Of a stretch of 64,000 nt of DNA, positions 48,500-58,900 are shown one piece after another. The notes below the pieces were generated by a model. The model saw only the letters and a program-made list of their open reading frames with translations. It had not been told where the DNA came from and did not search any database. The stretch is from Kiritimatiellia bacterium (GTDB taxonomy: Bacteria > Verrucomicrobiota > Kiritimatiellia > RFP12 > UBA1067). How positions within the stretch are numbered: the stretch's first letter is position 1; every line of letters begins with the position of its first letter. The stretch covers positions 1 through 64,000 of the forward strand of contig JAILJX010000072.1 in assembly GCA_024694365.1 (NCBI GenBank), read 5' to 3'. The position numbers and the translations under genes were made by a program.

Positions 48500-50434
48500 T
48501 TACGGCTCTCCTTTCTGGGATTCTGCGTCGGGCGGATTTTCCGTCTTCTCCTTCGCGAGGCCGAGAAGCTCCTCGACATCCCGCCCGTCCATGGTCTCCT
48601 TTTCGAGAAGGGCTTTGGCGAGCGTTTCAAGACGGTCGCGGTTTTCGCCTATGAGTTTCTCCGCCTTCGCGTACGCATCCGATATCAGTCTGGACACTTC
48701 CGCATCGATGGCGCGGGACGTTTCCTCGCTGAACGCCGGCGGAAGTTCGGCTACCGTGAACGCACCCTGCTCCTTGAACGCCTGGAAGCCGAACCTTTCG
48801 CTCATGCCGTAGGTGCATACCATCTTGCGCGCGGTGTCCGTTGCCTGTGCGATGTCCATCGCCGCTCCTGTGGAAAGCTCCCCTGTGAAGAGCTTTTCCG
48901 CAATGCGTCCGCCGCACATCACGACAAGTTCGTCGAGGAAGTGGGATTTCGTGCGGTTGAGGACATCTTTTTCGGGAAGGGACATGGTCGCTCCGAGGGC
49001 GCGCCCGCGCGGGATGATGGTGACTTTGTGGAGAGGGTCGGTGTTCTTCAGGAGAAGTTGCAGAAGGGCGTGCCCGGATTCGTGCCAGGCGGTGATTTCC
49101 CTGTCGTTCTGCGAATATCCCGCAGATTTCCTCTCCCGTCCCCAAAGAATCTTGTCCCGAGCCTCGTCCAGCGTGGCCATGTCGACGGCGTCGAGCTTTT
49201 TTCTTACGGCCATGAGCGCGGCCTCGTTGAGAAGGTTTGCGAGATCTGCGCCGGAAAATCCCGGCGTTCCGCGCGCAACGCGCTTTAGATCGGCGTCAGG
49301 TCCGAATTTTATCTTTTTCCCGTGAAGGGCGAGTATCTCCTCGCGTCCTTTCAGGGTTGGAAGCTCTACAACGACTTGGCGGTCGAATCTGCCCGGTCTG
49401 AGAAGCGCGGCGTCAAGCGTGTCGGGCCGGTTGGTGGCGGCTATGACTATAACGCCTTCGTTCGCATCGAATCCGTCCATCTCGACAAGCATCGTATTCA
49501 GGGTCTGTTCGTATGCGTGGGACCCTCCGATGGCGCCAGCCCCGGTCCGCTTCATTCCGATGGAGTCGATTTCGTCTATGAACACGATGCACGGCGCCCG
49601 CTTTTTCGCTTCCGCAAACATGTCTCGCATGCGGCTTGCGCCGACGCCTACGAACATCTCTTCGAAATCGCTTCCGGAAATCGCGAAGAAGGGGACGCCC
49701 GCTTCGCCGGCGATCGCGCGTGCAAGAAGGGTCTTGCCCGTTCCGGGAGGGCCTACCAGCAGCACTCCTTTTGGGATTCTGCCTCCGAGTTTCCTGAATC
49801 CATCGGGCGCCTTGAGAAATTCGACTATTTCCTGCACCTCTTCCTTTGCTTCGTCGACCCCCGCTACGTCAGTGAACGTCGCGCGCTTCTTCTCCTCCTT
49901 TCCGGTGAGCATCTTTGCGCGAGACTTGCCCATTCCGAACGGTCCTCCGTCTCCGCCCATCCGACGCGCGAACAGCCAGTAGAAAAGGAATATCGATCCG
50001 CCGAAGAAGAGGATGTTCATGAGGAAAGGCGACATTGCGCTTTCGACGGTTTTGACCTTCACTTTAATCTCCCGGGCCTGGAGATCCTCCATGAGTTTTT
50101 CGTTCTCTCCCGGGACCAGCGGGACGGTGAACTTCGTGCGTTTTTCCCGCGGCTCCTCTTCTCCTGATGACGGATTTTTCGTCTTTTCCGATTCTGTCCA
50201 TTCGCCTTCGAGACGGGTCGTCCCGCTGTCGCGGTCGACAATGCGCACAAGAGCCCCCTCGGCAAGGGACTTTCCGGTTGCGGTCTGGTTGTCGACCGCA
50301 TTGAGAAATTCAAGCACCGTCAACTCTTCTGGTTTTGACGAAACCGAATTCAGCTTGTAGAACGCCAGTACGACGAGGCCGACAAGAGCGATGAGCAGCC
50401 ACGGGCGCGCGGCGCCTTGATTCTTTTTGTCCAT
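48500..50434 (-). CDS. ftsH: ATP-dependent zinc metalloprotease FtsH
   Basis: Membrane AAA+ protease for quality control of membrane and regulatory proteins. The 644 residues have two membrane helices (about 10-28 and 135-155), Walker A GPPGTGKT, Walker [13 protein letters not shown], the SRH region [18 protein letters not shown] and the zinc site HESGH. The periplasmic loop is long and charged. The ATG at 50434 lies about one base after the expected transcription start; an upstream ATG at 50473 lies beyond the promoter. First gene of the operon ftsH-cdaA-cdaR-ftsK-rodZ-zinc ribbon-nuclease. Confidence 0.95.
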   Translation of the reverse strand: MDKKNQGAARPWLLIALVGLVVLAFYKLNSVSSKPEELTVLEFLNAVDNQTATGKSLAEGALVRIVDRDSGTTRLEGEWTESEKTKNPSSGEEEPREKRTKFTVPLVPGENEKLMEDLQAREIKVKVKTVESAMSPFLMNILFFGGSIFLFYWLFARRMGGDGGPFGMGKSRAKMLTGKEEKKRATFTDVAGVDEAKEEVQEIVEFLKAPDGFRKLGGRIPKGVLLVGPPGTGKTLLARAIAGEAGVPFFAISGSDFEEMFVGVGASRMRDMFAEAKKRAPCIVFIDEIDSIGMKRTGAGAIGGSHAYEQTLNTMLVEMDGFDANEGVIVIAATNRPDTLDAALLRPGRFDRQVVVELPTLKGREEILALHGKKIKFGPDADLKRVARGTPGFSGADLANLLNEAALMAVRKKLDAVDMATLDEARDKILWGRERKSAGYSQNDREITAWHESGHALLQLLLKNTDPLHKVTIIPRGRALGATMSLPEKDVLNRTKSHFLDELVVMCGGRIAEKLFTGELSTGAAMDIAQATDTARKMVCTYGMSERFGFQAFKEQGAFTVAELPPAFSEETSRAIDAEVSRLISDAYAKAEKLIGENRDRLETLAKALLEKETMDGRDVEELLGLAKEKTENPPDAESQKGEP

Positions 50435-50441
50435 GCAGAAG

Positions 50442-50455
50442 ATTATACCAAAAAA
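50442..50455 (-). promoter_or_regulatory. ftsH operon promoter, leaderless type
   Basis: On the minus strand, TTTTTTGGTATAATC with TATAAT from 50447 to 50442. The expected start is near 50435, one base before the ATG. No -35 is clear. Confidence 0.8.
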
Positions 50456-50541
50456 GACGTTGTCTTTGCGCATGAAATTGCAACTATTTCGCGCGCACGC
50501 GTTTTATTTGCTCGCACGCGCGAGAGGCTCGTCATTTACAG

Positions 50542-50578
50542 TTTCGTCGGAGAATGTTGCCGAAGTGGCAATTTCGTC
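50542..50578 (+). promoter_or_regulatory. Repeat pair and hairpin upstream of sdaA
   Basis: TTTCGTC occurs at 50542-50548 and 50572-50578, exactly 30 bases apart, with a hairpin TTGCC/GGCAA (50557-50561 and 50567-50571) between them. It lies just upstream of the sdaA -10 element and may be a regulator binding site. The remainder of the 190-base gap holds no gene. Confidence 0.35.
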
Positions 50579-50586
50579 AACTTTTT

Positions 50587-50594
50587 GATATAAT
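50587..50594 (+). promoter_or_regulatory. sdaA promoter
   Basis: TTTTTGATATAATTC with TATAAT at 50589-50594. The expected start is near 50601, leaving a 23-base leader with AAGGAGG at 50611-50617. Confidence 0.65.
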
Positions 50595-50623
50595 TCATGC
50601 CCAATATCCACAAGGAGGAATAC

Positions 50624-51820
50624 ATGGAGTCTTTGAGGGAAATCTACAGAATAGGACCCGGTCCAAGCTCGAGCCATACGATGGGGCCCGCCCGCGCAGC
50701 TGCAATCTACCGCGCCCGGAATCAAGGCGCCGTGCGATTTCGCGTCACGCTTTACGGCAGCCTTGCGGCGACGGGCCGCGGACATCTTACCGATGAGGCT
50801 GTGATGCAGTCTCTCGGCAAAGATGCGACGGAAATCGTTTGGCTGCCGGAATCGCCCCTCCCTGCGCATCCCAACGGATTGAAATTCGAATCCTGGGATG
50901 CGGACGGAGCCGAACTCCCTTCGTGGGTCTGCTACTCCATCGGCGGCGGTGCCTTGCGCGAAGACGGCGGGTCGGCCGAGACAAAGGATGTGTACCCGTT
51001 CGCCAACATGGCTGAAATACTCGCCAAATGCGCATCTTCCGGACTTCCCATGTGGCAGCTTGTCGAAGACGCGGAAGGCAGCGACATAGTCGATCACCTG
51101 GAAAATGTTCTCCGTCGCATGGAGTCGGCCATGGAATGCGGTCTCAGGCGCGATGGCGTTCTCCCCGGCGGACTCAGGTTGCCTCGGCGCGCGAGGTCTC
51201 TGTATCTAAAAGCCAGGCTCCAGGATGCCAACTTCCGCAGAACAGGACTTGTTTCGGCATATGCGACTGCCGTGAGCGAGGAGAATGCAAGCCTCGGAAC
51301 GGTCGTGACAGCCCCCACATGCGGCAGTTGCGGCGTTCTGCCCGCCGTTTTGCGCTATCTTCGCGAGACTTTGGGCTGCGAGAAGGCCGAACTCGTCCAT
51401 GCTTTGGAAATCGCCGGGCTTTTCGGCACCGTCGTGAAACAGAACGGGTCCATTTCCGGCGCCGAGGTGGGCTGCCAGGGTGAAATCGGCGTCGCTTGCG
51501 CGATGGCCGCTGCCGCTGCCGCGTACCTCTATGGAGGAACCGCGCCGCAATGCGAAACGGCTGCGGAGATAGGTCTTGAGCACTTCCTTGGACTTACGTG
51601 CGATCCGGTGCTGGGCCTTGTGCAGGTTCCGTGCATCGAACGCAACGCCCTCGCGGCGAATCGTGCGCTTGTCGCGGCCGAGATGGCGCTTCTGTCAGAC
51701 GGGCGACACCTTGTCTCTTTCGACGATGTCGTGCAGACGATGCTTCAGACGGGGCACGATCTGCCGTCGCTTTATCGTGAAACCTCTGCCGGCGGGCTCG
51801 CCGCCAGAGTCAGGGTCTGA
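50624..51820 (+). CDS. sdaA: L-serine ammonia-lyase, iron-sulfur type, single chain
   Basis: Breaks L-serine into pyruvate and ammonia using an oxygen-sensitive [4Fe-4S] cluster. The 398 residues hold the beta domain (RIGPGPSSSHTMGPARAAAI) and the alpha domain (TAPTCGSCGVLPAVLRYL, KQNGSISGAEVGCQGEIG). The cluster cysteines are in VGCQGE, LTCDPV and VPCIERNA. The ATG at 50624 is set by the strong AAGGAGG; an ATG at 50597 precedes the expected transcript. Confidence 0.93.
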   Translation: MESLREIYRIGPGPSSSHTMGPARAAAIYRARNQGAVRFRVTLYGSLAATGRGHLTDEAVMQSLGKDATEIVWLPESPLPAHPNGLKFESWDADGAELPSWVCYSIGGGALREDGGSAETKDVYPFANMAEILAKCASSGLPMWQLVEDAEGSDIVDHLENVLRRMESAMECGLRRDGVLPGGLRLPRRARSLYLKARLQDANFRRTGLVSAYATAVSEENASLGTVVTAPTCGSCGVLPAVLRYLRETLGCEKAELVHALEIAGLFGTVVKQNGSISGAEVGCQGEIGVACAMAAAAAAYLYGGTAPQCETAAEIGLEHFLGLTCDPVLGLVQVPCIERNALAANRALVAAEMALLSDGRHLVSFDDVVQTMLQTGHDLPSLYRETSAGGLAARVRV

Positions 51821-51837
51821 AAATCCGCCATTGCGCC

Positions 51838-52671
51838 ATGAAAACAATACTTGCCGCATTGGTGGTTTTTGCCGCGATTTCCGCAACGGCGCAGTGTTTG
51901 CAATCCGAAAACGAGAAAAAAATTTCCATTCAAGGCCCGAAAGGGACGCTTTCGGCGATTGTTCGACTCCCCGCTGCCGTGCAGCCATCCGCAAAACACC
52001 CGGTGGCCGTATTATGCCATGGATTCGGCGGCGACAAGTGCGAACGCGGAGGAATGTTCAGGGAAATTGCGGATGCTCTCGCGAGGCGAGGGGTGGCATC
52101 AGTGCGGTTTGACTTCAACGGACACGGGGAGAGTGAAGGGGCGATGCGAGACATGACGGTCCTCAATGAAATCGAGGACGCAAAACATGTCGTCGAATGG
52201 GCCCGGAAGAGACCATGGTGCAACGGAAAGGTTTTTCTGGTAGGGCACTCCCAAGGCGGTGTCGTGGCGTCCATGACCGCAGGCGAGCTTGGAGCGTCGG
52301 CGATTTCCGGTCTGGTGCTTCTTGCGCCGGCTTGCGTCCTCAAGGACGATGCGAGAAGAGGGTGTACGTTCGGGGTCGAGTACGATCCGGAGGATCCGCC
52401 GGAAGTCGTGCATCTTCCCGGCGGAAAAGTCATAGGCCGAGAATTCATAAAAACCGCCTGCAAACTTCAGATTTTCGAAACGGCGGCAAAGTATCGCGGC
52501 CCCTTGTGTCTTATACACGGGACGGGCGATTCCATAGCGAAGACGGAGCACGTGGAGCGACTCCATGCCGAGCATCCGGGAAGCGAGATGCATCTCATGC
52601 CCGGTGACGACCACGGGTTTTCCAGGACGCATGGCGAAGTATGCGAAATCGTCGCGGAATTCCTTAAATGA
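51838..52671 (+). CDS. Exported alpha/beta hydrolase, esterase-like
   Basis: 277 residues with a signal peptide (MKTILAALVVFAAISATAQC). The hydrolase core shows AVLCHGFGGDK (oxyanion region), the nucleophile in VGHSQGGVVAS, a cap region and the late His in PGDDHGFSRTHGEV. The family includes feruloyl and other short-acyl esterases, so a role in plant polymer breakdown is possible but not shown. It follows sdaA by 17 bases. Confidence 0.83.
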   Translation: MKTILAALVVFAAISATAQCLQSENEKKISIQGPKGTLSAIVRLPAAVQPSAKHPVAVLCHGFGGDKCERGGMFREIADALARRGVASVRFDFNGHGESEGAMRDMTVLNEIEDAKHVVEWARKRPWCNGKVFLVGHSQGGVVASMTAGELGASAISGLVLLAPACVLKDDARRGCTFGVEYDPEDPPEVVHLPGGKVIGREFIKTACKLQIFETAAKYRGPLCLIHGTGDSIAKTEHVERLHAEHPGSEMHLMPGDDHGFSRTHGEVCEIVAEFLK

Positions 52672-52690
52672 TGCCCCGCAATACCGCTGT

Positions 52691-52702
52691 TTTTGGTATA
52701 AT
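52691..52702 (+). promoter_or_regulatory. ileS promoter
   Basis: TTTTTGGTATAATATAT with TATAAT at 52697-52702. The expected start is near 52709, giving a 29-base leader with AAAAAAGG. There is no T-box sized leader. Confidence 0.8.
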
Positions 52703-52737
52703 ATATACCCTTAGACGAAAAAAGGCTAGAGGTATAC

Positions 52738-55700
52738 ATGTTCAAAGCAGTGTCAAACAAGGTCGCTTTCCCGAAAATGGAGGAAGAGGTTCTCGCGTTT
52801 TGGAACGAAAACGCGACATTTGAGAAGTCTCTGAAGAAAAACGAAGGCAAAGAACGCTACAAATTTTACGACGGGCCTCCGTTTGCGACGGGGCTCCCGC
52901 ATTACGGGCACCTCTTGGCCGGCATAATCAAGGATATCGTTCCGCGCTACCAGACGATGCGCGGGAAGTACGTCGAGCGCCGCTTCGGTTGGGATACACA
53001 TGGCCTTCCGATAGAGGCCCTCGCCCAGGATGCGCTCGGAGTCGCAGGAGCCCCCGAGATCAAGAAGCTCGGCGTCGACAAGTTCAACGAGCAGTGCCGC
53101 TCGATGGTGCTCAAGTATGTTGGCGAATGGCGCAAGACCGTTACGAGGATGGGGCGGTGGGTCGACTTCGACAACGACTACAAGACGATGAATCCCGAGT
53201 TCATGGAGACGATCTGGTGGGTTTTCAAGCAGCTTTGGAACCAGAATCGCGTATACAAGTCGCACCGCATCATGCCGTATTCATGGAAGCTCTCGACGCC
53301 GCTCTCCAATTTCGAGGCGGGCTCGAACTACAAGGACGTGCAGGACCCGACGGTAACCGTGAGGACGAAGGCGCTTTCGGCCGAGTCGGAATCGGTGAAG
53401 GCGCTCCTCGCGAAAGAGCCAACCGTCTACCTCCTCGTCTGGACGACGACCCCGTGGACGCTACCCGAGAACCTCGCGATGTGCGCGGGCGCGAAGATCG
53501 ACTACGTGGCGGTCCGCGACGTGACGGACGAGGCGAAGCCGGTGTACATACTGGCGAAGGCGAGGCTCGAGGCCGTGTTCAAAAAGCCCGAGCAGTATGA
53601 GACTCTCGCCGAATTCAAGGGGACCGAGCTCAAGGGGATGACCTACGAGCCTATCTTCCCGTACTTCGCCGACAAGGCGGCGGAAGGGGCTTTCAGGGTT
53701 TTGAACGACGATTACGTCACGACAGACGACGGCGTCGGGATAGTCCACATCGCGCCCGCCTACGGCGAAGACGACTTCCGCGTGTGCAAGGAGGCGGGGA
53801 TAACGGCGTTCGTCGACCCCTTGGATGATGCGTGCGCATTCACGGACGCCCTCCCCGAATACAAGGGACGCTTCTGCAAGGATTGCGACAAGGACCTCAT
53901 AAAGGCCCTCAAGGCGAGCGGAAAGCTCGTTCACCAGGCGACGATAGTCCACAGCTATCCCTTCTGCGACAGGACCGACACTCCCCTTATCTACAGGGCG
54001 ATCGATGCGTGGTACGTGAGGGTCGAAGACCTCCACGAAAGGCTCAAGAAGAACAATGCGGGAGTGCATTGGACTCCCGACTACGTGGGCGAGAAGCGCT
54101 TCGGCAATTGGCTCGAGGAGGCGAGGGACTGGAACATCTCCCGCAACCGCTTCTGGGGAAGCTGCATACCCGTGTGGATCAACGACGAGGACCCGGACGA
54201 CATGATCTGCGTAGGGTCGGTCAAGGAGCTAGAAGAGCTCTCCGGCGAGAAGGTGACCGACCTCCACAAGCACTTCGTCGACAAGATTGTCATCAAGAAG
54301 GACGGCAAAACATACCACAGGACCCCCGAAGTCCTCGACTGCTGGTTCGAGTCGGGCTCTATGCCCTACGCGCAGCAGCATTATATGGGAACGCACGGGG
54401 GCTCTGGCGCCCCCGCACCCTTGCCCGTGGATGAGGAAGTGTCCCGATTTTTCCCGGCCGACTTCATCGCCGAGGGGCTTGACCAGACTCGCGGCTGGTT
54501 CTATACGCTCATGGTCCTTGGGACCTGCCTCTTCGACAAGAGCCCCTACAAGAACGTGATCGTCAACGGCCTCATTCTCGCCGAGGACGGCAAGAAGATG
54601 TCGAAGCGCCTCAAGAACTATCCCGACCCCAATCTGATGCTTGATACGTACGGGGCCGACGCGATAAGGCTCTACATGATCTATTCGCCCGTCGTGAAGG
54701 CGGAGAGCCTGAAGTTCTCGGAAAGCGGCGTAAAGCAGCTCATGCGCGATCTCCTCATACCGTGGTGGAACGCGTATTCGTTCTTCGTCACCTACGCCAA
54801 CGTCGACGGCTTCGCGGAGAAGGAAGTGACTCTCCCCGACTCGAAGAACGTCCTCGACCGTTGGATTGTCTCTTCGATGGAGACCTTGATCGCTGACGTC
54901 ACGGCGGCGATGGACGCTTACGACCTGCAGAAATCTGTGAGGCCGTTCGTCAAGTTCATCGAAGACTTGACCAACTGGTACATAAGACGCAGTCGCCGCC
55001 GCTTCTGGAAGTCGACGAACGACACCGACAAGCTCGACGCCTACAGGACATTGAGGTATGTGCTCGTCCAGCTCGCGAAGGTCGCCGCTCCCTTCACTCC
55101 GTTCATCGCGGAGGAGATATACCGCAATCTGAAGGGCGAGAGCGATCCCGAATCGGTCCATCTTTGCGACTTCCCGACCGCGAACGCCGCCGCGCGCGAC
55201 CTCGACCTCGAGCGCCGCATGGCCGACGTGCAGGCCGCGGTCGAGCTTGGCCGCCGCTTGAGGGCCGACAACGATCTCAAGGTCCGTCAGCCGCTCTCCG
55301 CGCTCAAGATAGCGGGCGGCGACGTGAAGGGCCTCGAAGAGCTCATCGAAGACGAGCTCAACGTGAAGCGCGTCGATTTGATAGCCGACGAAACCGAGCT
55401 TTGCAACGTGAGCTACAAGGCCAACTTCAAGACGCTCGGCAAAAAGTGCGGGCCGAAGATGAAGGCGGTAGCTTCGGCGATAGCGGGATTGAAGGATTTC
55501 TCCGGTTCGGCGACGATAGAAGGCGTCGAAATAACGGTCGATGACGTCCTCGTCACCCGCTCGCCGAAGGAAGGGCTCGTCGTAGCTTCGCTCGGGAATG
55601 TCGTCGTTGGACTCGAAACCGCGCTTACCCCCGCGCTTGTCGCCGAGGGCAATGCGCGCGAATTCGTCTCGCACGTCCAGTCCATGCGCAAGGAGGCCGA

Positions 55701-55887
55701 TTTCGAAGTCACCCAGCGCATCAGGCTCACGGTCGAGACCGACGATGAACTCAAGGCCGCCATCGAGGCCCACCGCGACTATGCGATGGCCGAGACGCTC
55801 GCAGTCGAACTTGCCTTCGCCCCGTGCGCAGGCGCTGAAACTGGACTCAACGGTCACAAGGCGAAAATCGCCATTGCAACAAGCTGA
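52738..55887 (+). CDS. ileS: Isoleucyl-tRNA synthetase, type 2
   Basis: Charges tRNA-Ile. The 1049 residues have the HIGH-type motif in PPFATGLPHYGHLLAG, RRFGWDTHGLP, an editing domain (LLVWTTTPWTLPENLAM) and KMSKR at about 620-624. Length, the HYGH form and RRFGWDTHG place it in the eukaryote-like group (IleS2), which is often insensitive to mupirocin. The gene is followed after 31 bases by the glycosidase gene. Confidence 0.95.
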   Translation: MFKAVSNKVAFPKMEEEVLAFWNENATFEKSLKKNEGKERYKFYDGPPFATGLPHYGHLLAGIIKDIVPRYQTMRGKYVERRFGWDTHGLPIEALAQDALGVAGAPEIKKLGVDKFNEQCRSMVLKYVGEWRKTVTRMGRWVDFDNDYKTMNPEFMETIWWVFKQLWNQNRVYKSHRIMPYSWKLSTPLSNFEAGSNYKDVQDPTVTVRTKALSAESESVKALLAKEPTVYLLVWTTTPWTLPENLAMCAGAKIDYVAVRDVTDEAKPVYILAKARLEAVFKKPEQYETLAEFKGTELKGMTYEPIFPYFADKAAEGAFRVLNDDYVTTDDGVGIVHIAPAYGEDDFRVCKEAGITAFVDPLDDACAFTDALPEYKGRFCKDCDKDLIKALKASGKLVHQATIVHSYPFCDRTDTPLIYRAIDAWYVRVEDLHERLKKNNAGVHWTPDYVGEKRFGNWLEEARDWNISRNRFWGSCIPVWINDEDPDDMICVGSVKELEELSGEKVTDLHKHFVDKIVIKKDGKTYHRTPEVLDCWFESGSMPYAQQHYMGTHGGSGAPAPLPVDEEVSRFFPADFIAEGLDQTRGWFYTLMVLGTCLFDKSPYKNVIVNGLILAEDGKKMSKRLKNYPDPNLMLDTYGADAIRLYMIYSPVVKAESLKFSESGVKQLMRDLLIPWWNAYSFFVTYANVDGFAEKEVTLPDSKNVLDRWIVSSMETLIADVTAAMDAYDLQKSVRPFVKFIEDLTNWYIRRSRRRFWKSTNDTDKLDAYRTLRYVLVQLAKVAAPFTPFIAEEIYRNLKGESDPESVHLCDFPTANAAARDLDLERRMADVQAAVELGRRLRADNDLKVRQPLSALKIAGGDVKGLEELIEDELNVKRVDLIADETELCNVSYKANFKTLGKKCGPKMKAVASAIAGLKDFSGSATIEGVEITVDDVLVTRSPKEGLVVASLGNVVVGLETALTPALVAEGNAREFVSHVQSMRKEADFEVTQRIRLTVETDDELKAAIEAHRDYAMAETLAVELAFAPCAGAETGLNGHKAKIAIATS

Positions 55888-55918
55888 AACAACTCTTGAC
55901 AAGGAGAAGGGGGATTAT

Positions 55919-58900
55919 ATGAAATTCATGATGAGCACGCTAGCCACAGCCGCGCTTACCGGTGCCTTTGCGGCGCAGCCGACGGGTACGGAGTGGAAAG
56001 AGCCTGAAAACCTTTCGTTTGGCCGCGAAGAGAGGCGCTCGGCATTTTCGAGCTTCGATACGCTCGAGTCGGCCTTGAAGATTCTGCCCGAGTATTCGGA
56101 GCGGACGATCACGCTCGACTCGGATACGGCGTGGAAGTTCAAGTGGTCGAAAGACCCGGCGTTGCGTCCCGTCGGCTTCGAAAAGCCCTCGTACGACGTC
56201 TCGGGATGGGATACGATCAAGGTCCCCTGCTCCTGGCAGGCGTATGGAGCGAACGACAATGGCGGCTGGGGAACGCCGATCTACACGAATCAGACGTATC
56301 CCTTCAAACGCGATCAGCCTGACGTGATGGGCGAGCCGCCGAAGGACTGGACGGCATACGACGCGCGCAATCCAGTCGGTTCCTATCGCCGCGATTTCGA
56401 AGTGCCCGAGAAGTGGAACGGACAGGAAATCTTCCTTAAGTTCGACGCGGTCGATTCTTTCTTCTATCTTTGGGTGAACGGAGAATACGTCGGCTTTTCG
56501 AAGGACTCGCGCAATCCCGCCGAATTCAACGTCACGAAGTTAGTGAAGCCCGGAAAGAACGTCGTCGCGCTTGAAGTCTATCGCTATTCCGACGCGTCGT
56601 ATCTTGAAGACCAGGACATGTTCCGCCTCTCCGGCATCGCCCGCTCGACTTGGCTCCTCGCAAGGCCGAAGCAGGAATACATACGTGATTTCACGGTAAC
56701 TCCAAGGCCTGTAGACAAGGCGAATCTGAATGGCGACTGGGTGCTTGACGTGCGCGCCGACGTTGTCGGCGCGAGCGGAACATCTGTCAGTGCCAAGCTC
56801 TACGACATGGATGGCAATCAGGTCGAGACTGCTGCAGAAGGCCTTTCGCTCCGCGTCAAATCGCCCAAGCTTTGGAGCGCCGAGAAGCCCAACTGCTACA
56901 AGCTGGTGCTGAAGTGCGGATCGGAATACGTCTCCTGCCTTGTCGGCTTCCGCACATCCGAAATCCGTGACGGACGCTACTGCTTCAACAACGAGAAGAT
57001 CAAGCTCCGCGGCGTGAACAGGCACGAGAGCGATCCGATGTATGGTCATTTCGTTCCTCGTGCCGTGCAGGAGAAGGACATCCGACTCATGAAGGAGGCG
57101 AACGTCAATCATGTTCGCAACTCTCACTACCCGCAGGACGACTACTTCTACTACCTCTGCGACATTTACGGCATCTACGTGATGGACGAGGCGAACGTGG
57201 AGTCGCACGGCTACTACTACGGCGAGGCGTCGCTTTCGCACCGCCCCGAGTGGGAGAAGGCGACCGTTGCGCGCAATCTCGACATGGTCGCGAGAAACCG
57301 CAACCATCCTTGCGTCACGATGTGGTCGCTGGGCAACGAGGCGGGCCCGGGAGAAAACTTCCTGGCTGCGGCGAACGCGATCCGCGAGGCCGACACGTCG
57401 CGCCCCCTCCAGTACGAGCGCGACAACTCGGTCGTCGACATGGACTCCAACCAGTACCCCGGCGTCGACTGGGTGAAGTGGAAAGCGGGCGACCACAATG
57501 CGAAAAAGCCGTTCTACATCTCCGAGTATGCGCACAACATGTGCAATGCGATGGGGAATTTGAAGGATTATCAGGACGCGATCGAGTCCTCGGATGTCAT
57601 TCTCGGCGCGGCGATATGGGACTGGGTCGATCAGGGACTCTGGAAGAAGAACAAGGACGGCAAGATGATCCTCGCATACGGCGGCGACTTTGGCGACAAG
57701 CCGAATGATGGACTCTTCGTCATGAACGGCACGATCTTCTCCGACCGCACCGTCCAGCCCGGCTACTGCGAAGTGAAGCACGTCTTCCAGCCGTTCAAGT
57801 TCGAGCTTTCCGATGACAAGAAGTCGGTGAAGATAACGAACCTCAACTATTTCAAGGGGACGGAGAACCTGGAGCTCGTCGTCTGCGCGGTGAAAGACGG
57901 CGTGAGGACGGAGGACGGATTTGTCGTGAAGACGCCCGCGATACCGCCTCGCGGATCGAAAACTTTTGCGCTTCCGAAGCTTCCCCCTGCGGCCGTTTGG
58001 TCGACGGGAGCCGTGTTCGAGCTTAGGCTCAAGGGCGAGGAGGGGCTTCTCGAAACCCGCCACATCGTAGCGAGTGAGCAGTTCGACTTCCCCGTGGCCG
58101 TTCCTGGCGCCGTGCCTCCGAGGAATGGCAAGGTGAAGTTCGATGACGACGGAAAGACGATCACGTTTGGCTGCGCGAACAACCATTCTCCTGAGTCGCC
58201 GATTACGGCCACCTTCGACAAATCTTCGGGCGCGCTCGTTTCGTACAAAAAGTGCGGCAAAGAGCTCCTCGCGGGCCCCATGGTCGTTGACGCGTTCCGT
58301 GCGCCCGTATCGAACGAGGCTGGCCTCGGAAGGCGCTGGCTCGAGGCGGGACTCGACGATCTCGTCGCGACGGCCGAGTCCATTTCGCCCGTGACGGGGA
58401 ATCCCGGCGGCTCGAAGTCGGTGACGATCGTCTCGGATGTGCGCGGGCGCAATTCGAAGCCGCAGTCGCCTCGCTTCATGGTAGCGCAGAAGTGGACATT
58501 CTTCCCCGACGGCACGCTCGCCTGCCAGAGCGAGATCCGTCCGCGCGGGAGGGTGATGGAGCTCGCGAGAATCGGCTACAGGCTTCCGCTCGCAGCCTCA
58601 AATAAGCTCGCATACCTCGGTAAGGGTCCCTTCGAGAACTATGCCGACCGCAAGAGCGGCGCGTTCTTCGGAAGCTACCTTGCTTCTCCTCTCCAGACGA
58701 TCGAGCAGTACGCGATGCCCCAGGATATGGGGAACCGCGAAGGTGCCGTTATGGTCTCTCTCGATGATTTGACCGTCAAGACTCTCGGCGAGCCTTTCGC
58801 GTTTTCGGCGATTCCATATTCGCCGAAGGAAATCGTGGGCGCGAAGCATCCGCAGGAGCTGCCGCCCGTCAAGAAGACAGAGCTCGGGATATACGCCGCG

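Noticed and set aside
52703-52737. T-box riboswitch before ileS
   Set aside because: The leader is only about 29 bases, far too short for a T-box.
55896-55918. TTGACA at 55896 as a -35 for the glycosidase gene
   Set aside because: No -10 lies at proper spacing; the following AAGGAGAAGG is a ribosome binding site and the ATG comes at 55919.
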